A DNA stretch of 47,089 bases, taken from the NCBI RefSeq assembly GCF_002068095.1, contig NZ_LWIG01000043.1:1-47089 (forward strand), written 5' to 3'. Origin of the DNA: Bradyrhizobium sacchari. GTDB lineage: Bacteria; Pseudomonadota; Alphaproteobacteria; Rhizobiales; Xanthobacteraceae. Under the pieces are notes generated by a model. It was not told the origin of the DNA and did not search any database. It was given only the letters and a program-made list of their open reading frames with translations. This document shows, in pieces, positions 33,884 to 42,519 of the stretch; the first letter of the stretch is position 1, and each line of letters starts with the position of its first letter. Position numbers and translations under genes: made by a program.

Positions 33884-33906
33884 GGGCGGCCCGACCGCCC
33901 TTTTTT
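33884..33906 (+). terminator. Intrinsic terminator of the LysR-XRE unit
   Basis: GGGCGG (33884-33889), 5-nt loop, CCGCCC (33895-33900), then six T residues. This is a textbook Rho-independent terminator. The remaining stretch to 34144 shows no gene. Confidence 0.8.
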
Positions 33907-34144
33907 CTCGCCCTTTACCCTCCTCCATCGCGGATTTCGCGAACCCATTCCGGCCTTGCGGCGACCCAATCGAGAGACTCCGCAGCGGACGCGCGGAGCT
34001 TTCGACTGCCGCGCTTAATGGGACCTCAACACCGGCGCCCTAATTTTCCGCCGATTTCACGAATCGGCGTACGCAGTGCGGCGGCCGAGGATTGCCAATG
34101 CGAGGGCCTGTCCGGGCCTCGCTCTCTTGGGGAAGATGGGACAC

Positions 34145-35494
34145 ATGTCGAAACGCCATGCGATGATCATTGCCGTCGGCGTGCTCGCCAGCGCCTCGGC
34201 GCTCGCGCAAACCGAGACCGTTGGGCAGGCCACGCCCAAGCCGGCGACGGCCGGGACAGTGCCGGCCGCGACGAATCCGGCTCACGCAGCTGCGCCGAAG
34301 GCCGCAACGACGCCCGCCTCTACGGCGGAAAGCCGTTCAGCCGCGGCGCTCGCGCTGACGCACGAGCCGACCTATGACGAAGGCTCCGCCCAGCGGATCA
34401 AGGAGGCCGCATTCAGCTATTCCGCGCTCGCCGTGCGCGGCGGCTGGCCGACGATCCCTGCCGACGCCAAGTTCGCGCTCGGCGTCCAGGGCGCGAGCGA
34501 CGATCTCCTGCGCAAACGGCTGATCCTCTCCGGCGATCTTTCCGCCGACAAGACCAGCGGCGCCTTCGACCAGGATCTCGCCGACGCGGTGAAGCGCTTC
34601 CAGGCCCGTCACGGCCTCGCGCCGACCGGCACGGTGACGCCGCGCACGCTCGCGGCGATGAACGTCTCCGTACAGAAGCGCATCCGCCAGCTCGAGGCTT
34701 CGCTCGAGCGGCTCGAGAACATGAATTTCGGCTTCGGCGAGCGCTATGTCGTAGTCAACATCCCCGCTGCCTTCGCCGAGGCGGTCGAGAACGACGTCGT
34801 GGTGCGGCGCTATCGCGTCATCGTCGGCAAGACCGAAAAGCCGTCGCCGACGCTGACGGCTCAGATCACCAGCGTCGTCCTCAACCCGACCTGGACGGTG
34901 CCGGCCTCGATCGCCAAGACCGAGATCTCGGCGCATATGCGCAAGGACCCGACGTACCTGTCGCGCATGCACATGGAGGTGCTCGACGCCCACGACAATC
35001 CGATCGATCCGCATTCGGTCGACTGGTCCGGCACGCACACGCCAAATTTCACCGTGCGCCAGCACAACAGCACCTTCAACGCGCTCGGCGCGGTGAAGAT
35101 CGACATGCCGAATTCTTATTCCGTCTACATGCACGACACCAACCAGCGCAATTTGTTCAGCGACGACTACCGCTTCGATTCCCACGGCTGCTCGCGCGTC
35201 GACAACGTGCGCGATCTCGCCGCCTGGCTGCTCAAGGACCAGCCGAAATGGAGCCGGGCGGCGATCGACGCCGAGATCGCCAGCGGCCAGCACCTCGAGG
35301 TCGCCATGGCGAAGAAGGTGCCGGTGGCATGGATCTATCTCACGGCCTGGATGACCAAGGACCAGACCATCCAGTTCCGCAACGACGTCTATAACCAGGA
35401 CGAGCAGCTGCTGGAGGCGACGGCCGAAGAGGCCGCGTTCTTCGGCAGGGCCGCCGACCATCCGCTGACCGCACACATGCATGTGACGCAATAG
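34145..35494 (+). CDS. L,D-transpeptidase with peptidoglycan-binding domain (YcbB-like)
   Basis: A 449-residue periplasmic enzyme that makes 3-3 peptidoglycan crosslinks or links proteins to the wall. In order: a short signal peptide (AMIIAVGVLASASALA), an Ala/Pro/Thr-rich linker (about 20-65), a peptidoglycan-binding helix bundle (DLADAVKRFQARHGLAPTG), and the YkuD catalytic domain with SHGCSRV, where Cys349 is the nucleophile and His347 its partner. The C-terminal region (VPVAWIYLTAWM) is like that of YcbB. ATG 34145 is preceded by GGGAC; an in-frame ATG at 34076 would extend past the signal peptide. Confidence 0.88.
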   Translation: MSKRHAMIIAVGVLASASALAQTETVGQATPKPATAGTVPAATNPAHAAAPKAATTPASTAESRSAAALALTHEPTYDEGSAQRIKEAAFSYSALAVRGGWPTIPADAKFALGVQGASDDLLRKRLILSGDLSADKTSGAFDQDLADAVKRFQARHGLAPTGTVTPRTLAAMNVSVQKRIRQLEASLERLENMNFGFGERYVVVNIPAAFAEAVENDVVVRRYRVIVGKTEKPSPTLTAQITSVVLNPTWTVPASIAKTEISAHMRKDPTYLSRMHMEVLDAHDNPIDPHSVDWSGTHTPNFTVRQHNSTFNALGAVKIDMPNSYSVYMHDTNQRNLFSDDYRFDSHGCSRVDNVRDLAAWLLKDQPKWSRAAIDAEIASGQHLEVAMAKKVPVAWIYLTAWMTKDQTIQFRNDVYNQDEQLLEATAEEAAFFGRAADHPLTAHMHVTQ

Positions 35495-35603
35495 GCGCTC
35501 TCCGCGCCATGCAATCGCGGCACGGGTCCCTCGCCTTGCCGCGGTTGACCAAGGCCGCGGCAAGGTCGCACATTGCGCTCGGCCCAAGACGAGCGAGCGC
35601 GCG

Positions 35604-36419
35604 ATGCCTGATCTCCCCAACGAAAAATCCTACGCCGACGGCAAGATCCTCCAGCACGCCACCGACGGCGTCGGCGTGATCACATTCAACAATCCCGACA
35701 AGCGCAACGCGATGTCGCTGGAGATGTGGGAGGGATTTGGCGAGGCGCTGACGGCCTTGCGCGACGACGACGCCGTGCGCGTCGTGATCCTGCGCGGTGC
35801 CGGCGGCAAGGCGTTCGTCTCGGGGGCCGACATCAGCCAGTTCGAGAAGTCCCGCCACAACGCCGCCGCGTCCGAGGAATACGCCAGGCGCAGCGTCGCC
35901 CAGCGCGCGCTGCTCGCCGACTATCCGAAACCGACGATTGCCTGCATCCAGGGTTTTTGCCTCGGCGGCGGAATGCAGGTCGCGATGCTCGCCGACATCC
36001 GCCTCGCCGCACAGGGCAGCCAGTTCGGCATCCCCGCAGCGAAGCTCGGCATCGCCTATGGCTTCGACGGCTTGAAGCACCTGGTGTCGCTGGTCGGCCC
36101 GTCCTGGGCGCGGCTTTTGATGTACACGGGCATGCGGATCGATTCAGCCGAAGCGCTGCGCATCGGCCTCGTCGAGCGCGTGTTTCCGGAGGGCGAGCTC
36201 TGGGGCGAGACCATGGCGATTGCCGAGACCATCTCGCAGAACGCCCCGCTCGCGATCAAGGCGGCCAAGATCACCATCGCGCAGGTCCTGAAGGACGAGA
36301 GTGCGCGCGACATGGGTGCGATCAAGACGATCGGCACCGCATGCATGGACAGCGCGGATTTCCGCGAAGGCCGGCAGGCCTTCATGGAGAAGCGCAAGCC
36401 GAAGTTCTCGGGGCGGTGA
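35604..36419 (+). CDS. Crotonase-fold protein (enoyl-CoA hydratase/isomerase-like), catalytic Glu residues replaced
   Basis: A 271-residue acyl-CoA-binding protein with both oxyanion-hole segments (GGKAFVSGADI and GFCLGGG). The two glutamates that hydrate enoyl-CoA in rat crotonase (E144 and E164) align with Gln125 (GGGMQ) and Ala145 (GIPAAKLG). It is therefore unlikely to be a normal hydratase; an isomerase, hydrolase, decarboxylase or other crotonase activity is more likely. ATG 35604 has a weak ribosome binding site. It stands alone on the plus strand between the transpeptidase and a repeat. Confidence 0.85.
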   Translation: MPDLPNEKSYADGKILQHATDGVGVITFNNPDKRNAMSLEMWEGFGEALTALRDDDAVRVVILRGAGGKAFVSGADISQFEKSRHNAAASEEYARRSVAQRALLADYPKPTIACIQGFCLGGGMQVAMLADIRLAAQGSQFGIPAAKLGIAYGFDGLKHLVSLVGPSWARLLMYTGMRIDSAEALRIGLVERVFPEGELWGETMAIAETISQNAPLAIKAAKITIAQVLKDESARDMGAIKTIGTACMDSADFREGRQAFMEKRKPKFSGR

Positions 36420-36459
36420 GTCCCGGCGTCATTGCCGAGCCCACGCATCTCTCCATCAC

Positions 36460-36538
36460 CATTGCGAGGAGCGCAGCGACGAAGAAACCCAGAGTCTCTC
36501 CGCGGAAAGGCTCTGGATGCTTCGCTGCGCTCGCAATG
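36460..36538. repeat. REP-like palindrome, CATTGCGAG family (copy 2)
   Basis: Begins CATTGCGAGGAGCGCAGCGA and ends CTCGCAATG, with inner CTCCGCGGA palindrome and a GCTTCGCTGCGCTCGC arm. It diverges from the other copies in the AAACCCAGAG segment. It lies 40 bp past the crotonase gene. Confidence 0.75.
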
Positions 36539-36675
36539 CCGAGGTGGAGAGATCTCGGAACTCTCGACGAACCTGAACCAACGTTCAGGAAGATTAAATT
36601 CCTCAGCCGCCCGCACCGCGATAGCAACTAACTGATCCGTCGCAAGTTCTTCCGCCACCAACGAGGGAGATTGCG

Positions 36676-36951
36676 ATGAAACTCAGATTTGCTTTTCTCG
36701 GTCTGGCTGCCCTGGGCGGCGCTGCGCTGGCGTCGGGACAAGCGCTCGCGGCGATGCCGAACGGCATTCCGCAGGCCGACCAGATCGCGAGCGGTCCGGC
36801 CGCGAATGTCGATCAGGTCCGCATGGTCTGCAATGCGTGGGGCCGCTGCTGGTGGCGACCGAACTATTACGGTGCCTATGGCTATTACGGCCCGCGCCGC
36901 TTCTACGGGCCACGATATGGCTATTACGGCCACCATTGGCGTCGCTGGTAA
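36676..36951 (+). CDS. Small secreted Gly/Tyr/Arg-rich protein
   Basis: A 91-residue protein with a Sec signal ending around GQALA. A short mature region with two cysteines (MVCNAWGRCWW) is followed by a low-complexity tail of GYYGPRR/FYGPRYGYYG repeats ending in HHWRRW. Such tails are frequent in small rhizobial surface proteins. A strong GAGGGAG site precedes ATG 36676 and a good terminator follows. Function unknown. Confidence 0.78.
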   Translation: MKLRFAFLGLAALGGAALASGQALAAMPNGIPQADQIASGPAANVDQVRMVCNAWGRCWWRPNYYGAYGYYGPRRFYGPRYGYYGHHWRRW

Positions 36952-36957
36952 ACGATG

Positions 36958-36981
36958 AAGGGGCCCCGAGGGCCCCTTTTT
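36958..36981 (+). terminator. Intrinsic terminator
   Basis: AAGGGGCCC (36958-36966), loop CGA, GGGCCCCTT (36970-36978), extending into a T5 run (36977-36981). It lies 6 bp after the small secreted protein gene and may also help end the convergent minus-strand dehydrogenase transcript. Confidence 0.85.
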
Positions 36982-36997
36982 CAAGTGCGCGCGCTGA

Positions 36998-38077
36998 CTA
37001 CAGCGCCCCCAGCACTGCCTTCGTGATGTCGGCCGTGCCATTGCTGCCGCCGAATTCCATCGGCTTGATGCCGCCGGCATAGACCTGGTCCACCGCGCGT
37101 TCGATGGTCTGGCCCGCTTCCGCCGCACTCTCCACGCCATGCTTCTCGGCGAGCCAGTCCAGCATCATTGCGGCCGACAGGATCATGCCGGTGGGATTGG
37201 CCTTGCCCTGCCCCATGATGTCGGGCGCGGTGCCGTGGCAAGGCTGGAACACGGCATATTTGTCGCCGATGTCCGCCGACGGCGCCATGCCGAGGCCGCC
37301 GATCAGGCTCGCGGTGATGTCGGAGACGATGTCGCCGAACATGTTCTCCATCACCATCACGTCGAAATCCCAGGGTCGCTTGACCAGCATCGCCGAGCAG
37401 GCATCGACATAGAGCCGGTCGCTCTTCACACCCGGGTGCTTCTTCTCGATCTCATCGAAGATGCCGCGGAAGAAGGCAAAGGCCTTGAACACGTTCGCCT
37501 TGTCGACGCAGGTCAGCATCCCCGGCTTGCCGCGCGCCTTGCGCCGTTCGGCGAGGCGGAACGAGAATTCGAATAGACGCTCGGAGGTTTTGCGCGTGAT
37601 CACCATTGTCTCGCGCGCATCCTCATGAGTGACGACGCCCTTGCCCATCGAGGCGAATAAGCCCTCGGTGGATTCACGGATCACGACGAGATCGATGCCG
37701 CGTTTGTCGGCTCCCACAATCGGGCTCGGCACGCCGGGAATGAGGCGCGCCGGCCGCACGCCGGCATAGAGATCGAAGATGAAGCGCAGTTCGATCTGCG
37801 GCGCGATCTCGGTATTGTCGGGGTAGCGCACCGACGGCAGGCCGCAGGCTCCGAGCAGGATCGCGTCCGCCTCCTCGCACAGCTTGATCGTCGTATCCGG
37901 CATCGACTTGCCGGTGGCGAGATAATTGTTGGCGCCGGCGGGCGCCTCGGTGAAGCGGAAGCCGAGCCCGGATTTTGCGCCGACCTTGCGCAGCACCTCG
38001 AGCGCCGGCGCCATGACTTCGGGACCGATGCCGTCACCAGCGAGCACGGCAATGTGGAAGGCGTTGTTCGCGGACAT
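36998..38077 (-). CDS. Isocitrate/isopropylmalate-dehydrogenase-family enzyme
   Basis: A 359-residue NAD(P)-dependent beta-decarboxylating dehydrogenase. Family motifs are AVLAGDGIGPEVM, RESTEGLFASMGKG, NMFGDIVSDITASLIGGLG with the metal-binding Asp pair, and the cofactor loop HGTAPDIMGQGKANP. The substrate loop reads GLPSVRYPDN rather than the GGPKWD of LeuB, so the substrate is probably not isopropylmalate; tartrate, homoisocitrate or another malate derivative is possible. ATG 38077 has an AGGAAT site. It lies downstream of an alcohol dehydrogenase gene, with a repeat between them. Confidence 0.83.
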   Translation of the reverse strand: MSANNAFHIAVLAGDGIGPEVMAPALEVLRKVGAKSGLGFRFTEAPAGANNYLATGKSMPDTTIKLCEEADAILLGACGLPSVRYPDNTEIAPQIELRFIFDLYAGVRPARLIPGVPSPIVGADKRGIDLVVIRESTEGLFASMGKGVVTHEDARETMVITRKTSERLFEFSFRLAERRKARGKPGMLTCVDKANVFKAFAFFRGIFDEIEKKHPGVKSDRLYVDACSAMLVKRPWDFDVMVMENMFGDIVSDITASLIGGLGMAPSADIGDKYAVFQPCHGTAPDIMGQGKANPTGMILSAAMMLDWLAEKHGVESAAEAGQTIERAVDQVYAGGIKPMEFGGSNGTADITKAVLGAL

Positions 38078-38108
38078 GAGGATTCCTGCGTGAAGGTCAA
38101 AGTGATCT

Positions 38109-38196
38109 CGTCATTGCGAGGAGCTCTTGCGACGAAGCAATCCAGACTGTCTCCGCGGAGGGATTTCTGGATTGCTTCGCTTCGCTCGCAATGACG
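38109..38196. repeat. REP-like palindrome, CGTCATTGCGAG family (copy 3)
   Basis: Begins CGTCATTGCGAGGAGCTCTT and ends CTCGCAATGACG, with GAAGCAATCCAGA and TCTGGATTGCTTCG arms. It lies between the alcohol dehydrogenase stop (17 bp away) and the dehydrogenase start at 38077. Confidence 0.8.
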
Positions 38197-38212
38197 GTGG
38201 AAAGAGTTGTAA

Positions 38213-39280
38213 CTACGGCGTCAGCACCGTGCGGCCGACCACCGCGCCCTGCTGCAACTGCACCAGCGCGTCGTTGGCCTTGGCGAGCGGAGCCGTCGTC
38301 ACCGGGATCGGCGGCACCTTCTTGGTGCGAACGAGGTCGAGCAACTCCTGCGTTTCGCGCAGATTTCCGACATAGCTGCCCTGGATCGTCACCGCCTTGA
38401 TCGGGATCAGCGGCAGCGCCCAGGTCGCGCCGCCGCCGAACAGGCCGACGATGACGAGCTTGCCGCCCTTGGTCAGGCAGTCGAAGCCGAGCTGTGTCGT
38501 CGCGGAGTTGCCGACGAGGTCGATCACGGCGCGGATCGGCCCGCCCGCCTTCTTCGCAAGCTGCTCCAGCGCATCCGGGGCCTTGGGATCGATGGTCGCA
38601 AGCGCACCGGCCTTCTCGGCCGCCTCGCGCTTCCGGGCGTCGATGTCGACCATGATCGCACCCTTGCCGCCCATCGCCTTCAGCAGCGACAGCGCCATCA
38701 GGCCGAGGCCGCCGGCGCCGAACATCACGATCGGCGTGTCGAAATGCTGCTCGACCTTCTTCAGCGCGCTGTAGGTGGTGACGCCCGAGCAGGCATAGGG
38801 CGCGGTCGTCGCGGGATCGAGCCCCTTCAGATTGAGCAGATAGCGCGGATGCGGCACCAGCATGTGATCGGAATAGCCGCCGTCGCAATAGACGCCGAGC
38901 GAGCGCGGCGTCAGGCACATGTTCTCGTCGCCGCCGAGGCACGTGGCGCACTTGCCGCAGCCGATCCAGGGATAGACGAGGCCAACATCGCCGAGCTTGA
39001 GATCGCCCTGATCGGTCGGCTTCACGTCCGGGCCGAAGGCGAGGATTTCGCCGACGGTCTCGTGCCCCATCGTCAGCGGCAGATTGATGCCGCGGTCCTT
39101 CAGCGACAGCGGCTTGCGACCGTGGCCGAGATCGTAGCCGCCTTCCCAGATGTGAAGGTCGCTGTGGCAGACGCCGGCAGCCTTCACCTTGATCAGCACC
39201 TGCGTGCCCGAAGGCTGCGGCGTCGCCTCGTCGAACTCCTGCAGCGGCGCCTTGAAATCGGCAACCTTGAAACTCTTCAT
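38213..39280 (-). CDS. Zinc-dependent alcohol dehydrogenase
   Basis: A 355-residue medium-chain alcohol dehydrogenase with both zinc sites. Catalytic zinc: Cys38 (GVCHSD) and His73 (MGHE). Structural zinc: Cys108, Cys111, Cys114 and Cys122. The Rossmann fingerprint is VMFGAGGLGLMAL, and DIDARKREAA suggests NAD preference because of the acidic residue at the end of beta-2. ATG 39280 has a GGGAGGA site. It may be cotranscribed with the class III CoA-transferase gene upstream, 146 bp away. Confidence 0.9.
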   Translation of the reverse strand: MKSFKVADFKAPLQEFDEATPQPSGTQVLIKVKAAGVCHSDLHIWEGGYDLGHGRKPLSLKDRGINLPLTMGHETVGEILAFGPDVKPTDQGDLKLGDVGLVYPWIGCGKCATCLGGDENMCLTPRSLGVYCDGGYSDHMLVPHPRYLLNLKGLDPATTAPYACSGVTTYSALKKVEQHFDTPIVMFGAGGLGLMALSLLKAMGGKGAIMVDIDARKREAAEKAGALATIDPKAPDALEQLAKKAGGPIRAVIDLVGNSATTQLGFDCLTKGGKLVIVGLFGGGATWALPLIPIKAVTIQGSYVGNLRETQELLDLVRTKKVPPIPVTTAPLAKANDALVQLQQGAVVGRTVLTP

Positions 39281-39426
39281 CGCAATCCTCCCGGCATGCT
39301 TCTTGTTCTCGCCTCAGCATGCCATGGCCGGCGGGGCGAGACAAACTCGCTCCTGTCTAGTTTACGGCGATCAAGGATGGCAACCCGACGGCGCGCAGGG
39401 CCGCATTGCTCGCGGCACGAAGCCAT

Positions 39427-40623
39427 TCAGCCTTGCGCGGCCGTTTTGCCTGACGGAATTGCCGCATCGTTCGCAAGGCCGATCTCGTCGCGCAACGCAT
39501 CCGTGTGCGCGCCGAGCACCGCCACCGTCCTGGCCGGCGTCGTATCGGCGCCGGACATCCGGAACGGCAGGTTGAGCACCCTAAACGATCCGCCCTCGTC
39601 CCGCACCTCGGATAGCGCCTGGCGATGCGCAAGCTGCGGATCGGCCAGTGCCTCTGACACGGTGCGATAGGCTGACGCCGGCACGCCGGCAGCGCCAAGC
39701 GCGAGCAGGCATGCATCGGTCGAAAGCTGCCCCGACCAGACCTCGACGCCGTCCATCAACTCCGCCCAGTTCTGGCGGCGCGGCGCGTAGCTGACGAAGC
39801 GTGGATCGGAGATCCATTCGGGGCGGCCGATCACGCCCATCAGGGCCTGGAACGTCTTCTCGCTGGCGACCGTGATCATGACATAGCCGCTGGCCGTCGC
39901 GGTCGGCCCGAACATCGGGCGCGGCGGCGGTGCAACCGCGAATTGCGAGCTCTGCAACTCGGTCAGGGTCAAGGTCAGCATCGATTCCAGCATGGAGACG
40001 TCGATGTGCTGGCCGAGCCCGGTCACGGTGCGCTGATAGAGCGCCGACGCGATCGCGCCAAAACCGTAGGTGCCGGTGAGGACATCGGCATGGTAGATGC
40101 CGCAATAGTCGGGCCTGACACGGCCGGGCTGGTAGGCAAGATGCGCCATGTCGTAGCCGGAGGCGGCGTGGATCACCGGCGCATAGGCCGGCAGCTCGGC
40201 CGAGGGGCCGGTCTGGCCATAGCCGGAGATCGAGCAGTAGATCAGTCTCGGGTTGACCGCACGCAGCCTGTCATAGTCGAGCCGCAGCCGGTGCATCACG
40301 CCTGGCCGGAAGTTCTCGACCAGGATGTCGGCGGTCGCGGCCAGCCGGCGGACCGCCTCCCTGCCATCCTCGGACTTGAGGTCGAGCACCAGGCTCTTCT
40401 TGCCGACATTGAGCTGGCCGAACGCGGTGCTGCACCCCTTGCGCAGCGGCGGCCGGGTCCGCATCGTCTCCCCGCCATCGGACTCGATCTTGATGACCTC
40501 GGCGCCCATGTCGGCTAGCATGCGCGCGCAATGGGGACCGGCGATCGTGGTCGAAAAATCCAGGACCCGCAGGCCCGCGAAAGCCTTTGTCGTCGTCCCC
40601 TCATGCTTGTCTGGTAGCTGCAT
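39427..40623 (-). CDS. Class III (CaiB/Frc-type) CoA-transferase
   Basis: A 398-residue enzyme that moves CoA between carboxylic acids. Typical features are LRVLDFSTTIAGPHCARMLA, GAEVIKIE, LDLKSEDG, NFRPGVM and the catalytic Asp180 in YHADVLTGTYG, followed by TGLGQHIDVSMLES. ATG 40623 has GGGAG 11 bp upstream; a longer open frame to 40794 shows no conserved sequence. It is divergent from glgA. The donor and acceptor acids are unknown. Confidence 0.87.
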   Translation of the reverse strand: MQLPDKHEGTTTKAFAGLRVLDFSTTIAGPHCARMLADMGAEVIKIESDGGETMRTRPPLRKGCSTAFGQLNVGKKSLVLDLKSEDGREAVRRLAATADILVENFRPGVMHRLRLDYDRLRAVNPRLIYCSISGYGQTGPSAELPAYAPVIHAASGYDMAHLAYQPGRVRPDYCGIYHADVLTGTYGFGAIASALYQRTVTGLGQHIDVSMLESMLTLTLTELQSSQFAVAPPPRPMFGPTATASGYVMITVASEKTFQALMGVIGRPEWISDPRFVSYAPRRQNWAELMDGVEVWSGQLSTDACLLALGAAGVPASAYRTVSEALADPQLAHRQALSEVRDEGGSFRVLNLPFRMSGADTTPARTVAVLGAHTDALRDEIGLANDAAIPSGKTAAQG

Positions 40624-40653
40624 GCGTGCCGCGTCTCCCTGGGGCTCCCTTCG

Positions 40654-40678
40654 GGAACCATGGATGTTCTCTCTTGTT
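40654..40678 (+). promoter_or_regulatory. Weak EcfG-like promoter candidate upstream of glgA
   Basis: GGAAC (40654-40658), 16 bp, TGTT (40675-40678), one base from the EcfG -10 consensus CGTT. The leader to glgA would be about 136 nt. A single match of this quality can occur by chance. Confidence 0.25.
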
Positions 40679-40820
40679 GGTGCGGCGACCCTAGAGGGCG
40701 GCGGCTGAGTAGGAAAGTCTTTACCGAGCAGACGCGTCTCGCGGCGGGCTTGAGAATTTCCTGGGCAACTGGACCCGTTCTTGCATAGCAGCAAACGGGA
40801 TCGGAAGAGGGCAGCAGTTC

Positions 40821-42236
40821 TTGAGGGTCTTGTTCGTTACGACAGAGATGGACGACTTTGTCCGCGTCGGCGGGCTTGGAGCCGTTTCCGCCGCCCTGCC
40901 CCGAGCGCTGCGCCCCTTCGCCGATATCCGGATCATGCTGCCCGGCTATCGCGATATCATCGAGCAGCTCACGCATATCCAGATCGTCGGTCGCTGTCCG
41001 CCGTTCGCGGAGCTGCCGGCCTGTTCGCTCGGCCGTGCCGCGACCAAGGACGGCCTGCCGGTCTATGTGCTGTTGTGCTCGCAGCTCTACGACCGGCCCG
41101 GCAATCCCTATGGCGACGAGTCCGGGCGCGACTGGCCCGACAACGACATCCGCTTCGCGCGCTTCGCCTCGGCAGCCGCTGAGCTGGCCATGGGCAGGCT
41201 GGACAAGAATTGGGCAGCGGACCTGGTCCATGCCAACGATTGGCAAGCCTCGCTGGTGCCGGCCTATCTCGCCTGGCGCGGCGCCAAGCTGCCGTCGATC
41301 CTGACCATTCACAACCTCGCCTATCAGGGCCTCTTCCCGAAGGAGGCGCTGCGGCGGATCGGCGCACCGGAGAGCTCCTTCCACATCGACGGCGTCGAGT
41401 TCTACGACCAGGTCTCCTTCCTCAAGGCCGGCCTGGTCTACGCTTCACACCTCACCACGGTCAGCGGCACCTATGCGCGCGAGATCACGACGGCCGAATT
41501 CGGCTGCGGCCTGGAAGGCCTGCTCCGCCTGCGCTCGGACGCCGCCGAGCTCACCGGCATCCTCAACGGCATCGACGAGAGCTGGGACCCGCGTTCCTGC
41601 GCGCAGCTCGCCCAGCAATTCGGTGCCGGCGACTGGGTCGGCAAGAAGGCCAATGCGGATTACGTGCGCAAGCAGTTCGGGCTTGCGGTGTCGCGCGGAC
41701 CGATGTTCGGCATCGTCGCCCGACTCGTGCATCAGAAGGGCATCGACCTCGTGCTGGCGGCGGCCGACGAGATCATCGATGCCGGCGGACAGATCGTGGT
41801 CACCGGCTCCGGCGAGCCGGCGCTCGAGCAGGCGCTGATCGACGCCCATCGCCGCCGTCCCGACGCCATCGGCGTCGCGATCGGCTTCAACGACGCCCAG
41901 GCGCGGCGCATCTTTGCCGGCAGCGACTTCACCTTGATGCCATCACGGTTCGAGCCCTGCGGCCTCAGCCAGATGTACGCCCAGCGCTTCGGCTCATTGC
42001 CGATCGGTCACCAGACCGGCGGGCTCGCCGAGACCATCAGCGACGGCGAGACCGGCTTTTTGTTCTCAAAGCCCTCGCACGAATCCTTCCTCGGCGGCGT
42101 CCGCCGCGCCTTCTCGGCCTTCATGGCGCACGACCAGCTCGACGCCATGCGCCGCAGCGCCATGGGACGATCGTTCTCCTGGAGCATCTCCGCCGGCAGC
42201 TACAGCGCGCTGTATAGGAAACTGGCGTCGGTGTGA
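40821..42236 (+). CDS. glgA: Glycogen synthase (ADP-glucose type)
   Basis: A 471-residue GT5 glycosyltransferase that extends glycogen from ADP-glucose. Seen are the N-terminal VGGLGAVSAALPRAL, HANDWQASLVP, TIHNLAYQG, TGILNGID, IVARLVHQKGIDLV and the C-terminal FEPCGLSQMYAQRFG with the catalytic Glu. The conserved Lys15 of the KTGGL motif is Arg15 here (VRVGGL). The start is TTG 40821, the only one that gives the standard N-terminus; GAGG lies 11 bp upstream. No other glg gene is adjacent. Confidence 0.9.
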   Translation: MRVLFVTTEMDDFVRVGGLGAVSAALPRALRPFADIRIMLPGYRDIIEQLTHIQIVGRCPPFAELPACSLGRAATKDGLPVYVLLCSQLYDRPGNPYGDESGRDWPDNDIRFARFASAAAELAMGRLDKNWAADLVHANDWQASLVPAYLAWRGAKLPSILTIHNLAYQGLFPKEALRRIGAPESSFHIDGVEFYDQVSFLKAGLVYASHLTTVSGTYAREITTAEFGCGLEGLLRLRSDAAELTGILNGIDESWDPRSCAQLAQQFGAGDWVGKKANADYVRKQFGLAVSRGPMFGIVARLVHQKGIDLVLAAADEIIDAGGQIVVTGSGEPALEQALIDAHRRRPDAIGVAIGFNDAQARRIFAGSDFTLMPSRFEPCGLSQMYAQRFGSLPIGHQTGGLAETISDGETGFLFSKPSHESFLGGVRRAFSAFMAHDQLDAMRRSAMGRSFSWSISAGSYSALYRKLASV

Positions 42237-42259
42237 GGCCGGAGTGCTTCCGCATACTC

Positions 42260-42339
42260 CGTCATTGCGAGCGCAGCGAAGCAATCCAGAGTCTCTCCGC
42301 GGACGGATTCTGGATTGCTTCGCTGCGCTCGCAATGACG
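42260..42339. repeat. REP-like palindrome, CGTCATTGCGAG family (copy 4)
   Basis: Begins CGTCATTGCGAGCGCAGCGA and ends CTCGCAATGACG, with a CTCCGCGGA centre. It is the most regular of the four copies. It lies 24 bp past the glgA stop and may act as its 3' hairpin. Confidence 0.82.
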
Positions 42340-42368
42340 ATGAGGAGAGAGTATCGCCTCGCTCCCAT

Positions 42369-42508
42369 CTCGTGTCCCGGACGCAGCGCATCGCCTTGCG
42401 ACGTGGTGCGCTGCTGAGCCGGGGCCCGTCTCACAGAGAAAAGCCGTGACTCTGGGTCCCAGCTCCGCGCCGCAACGCTCACCCGTTGCGGCTTGTCCGG
42501 GACACGAG
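42369..42508. repeat. Long inverted repeat, CTCGTGTCCCGGAC type
   Basis: Perfect 14-bp arms CTCGTGTCCCGGAC (42369-42382) and GTCCGGGACACGAG (42495-42508) flank 112 bp that include smaller complementary pieces. It is another palindromic repeat family, distinct from the neighbouring REP. With the REP it fills the glgA to MpaB-like gene gap. Confidence 0.7.
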
Positions 42509-42519
42509 AGATTTGGCCT

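Noticed and set aside
36545..36600. An EcfG promoter for the small secreted protein gene at 36676 (GGAAC followed by CGTT).
   Set aside because: The spacer is 20 bp, outside the 16-17 bp required.
40427..40794. A 57-residue N-terminal extension of the class III CoA-transferase.
   Set aside because: The extension is not conserved in character, lacks a ribosome binding site, and family members start just before the FAGLRVLDFS segment.
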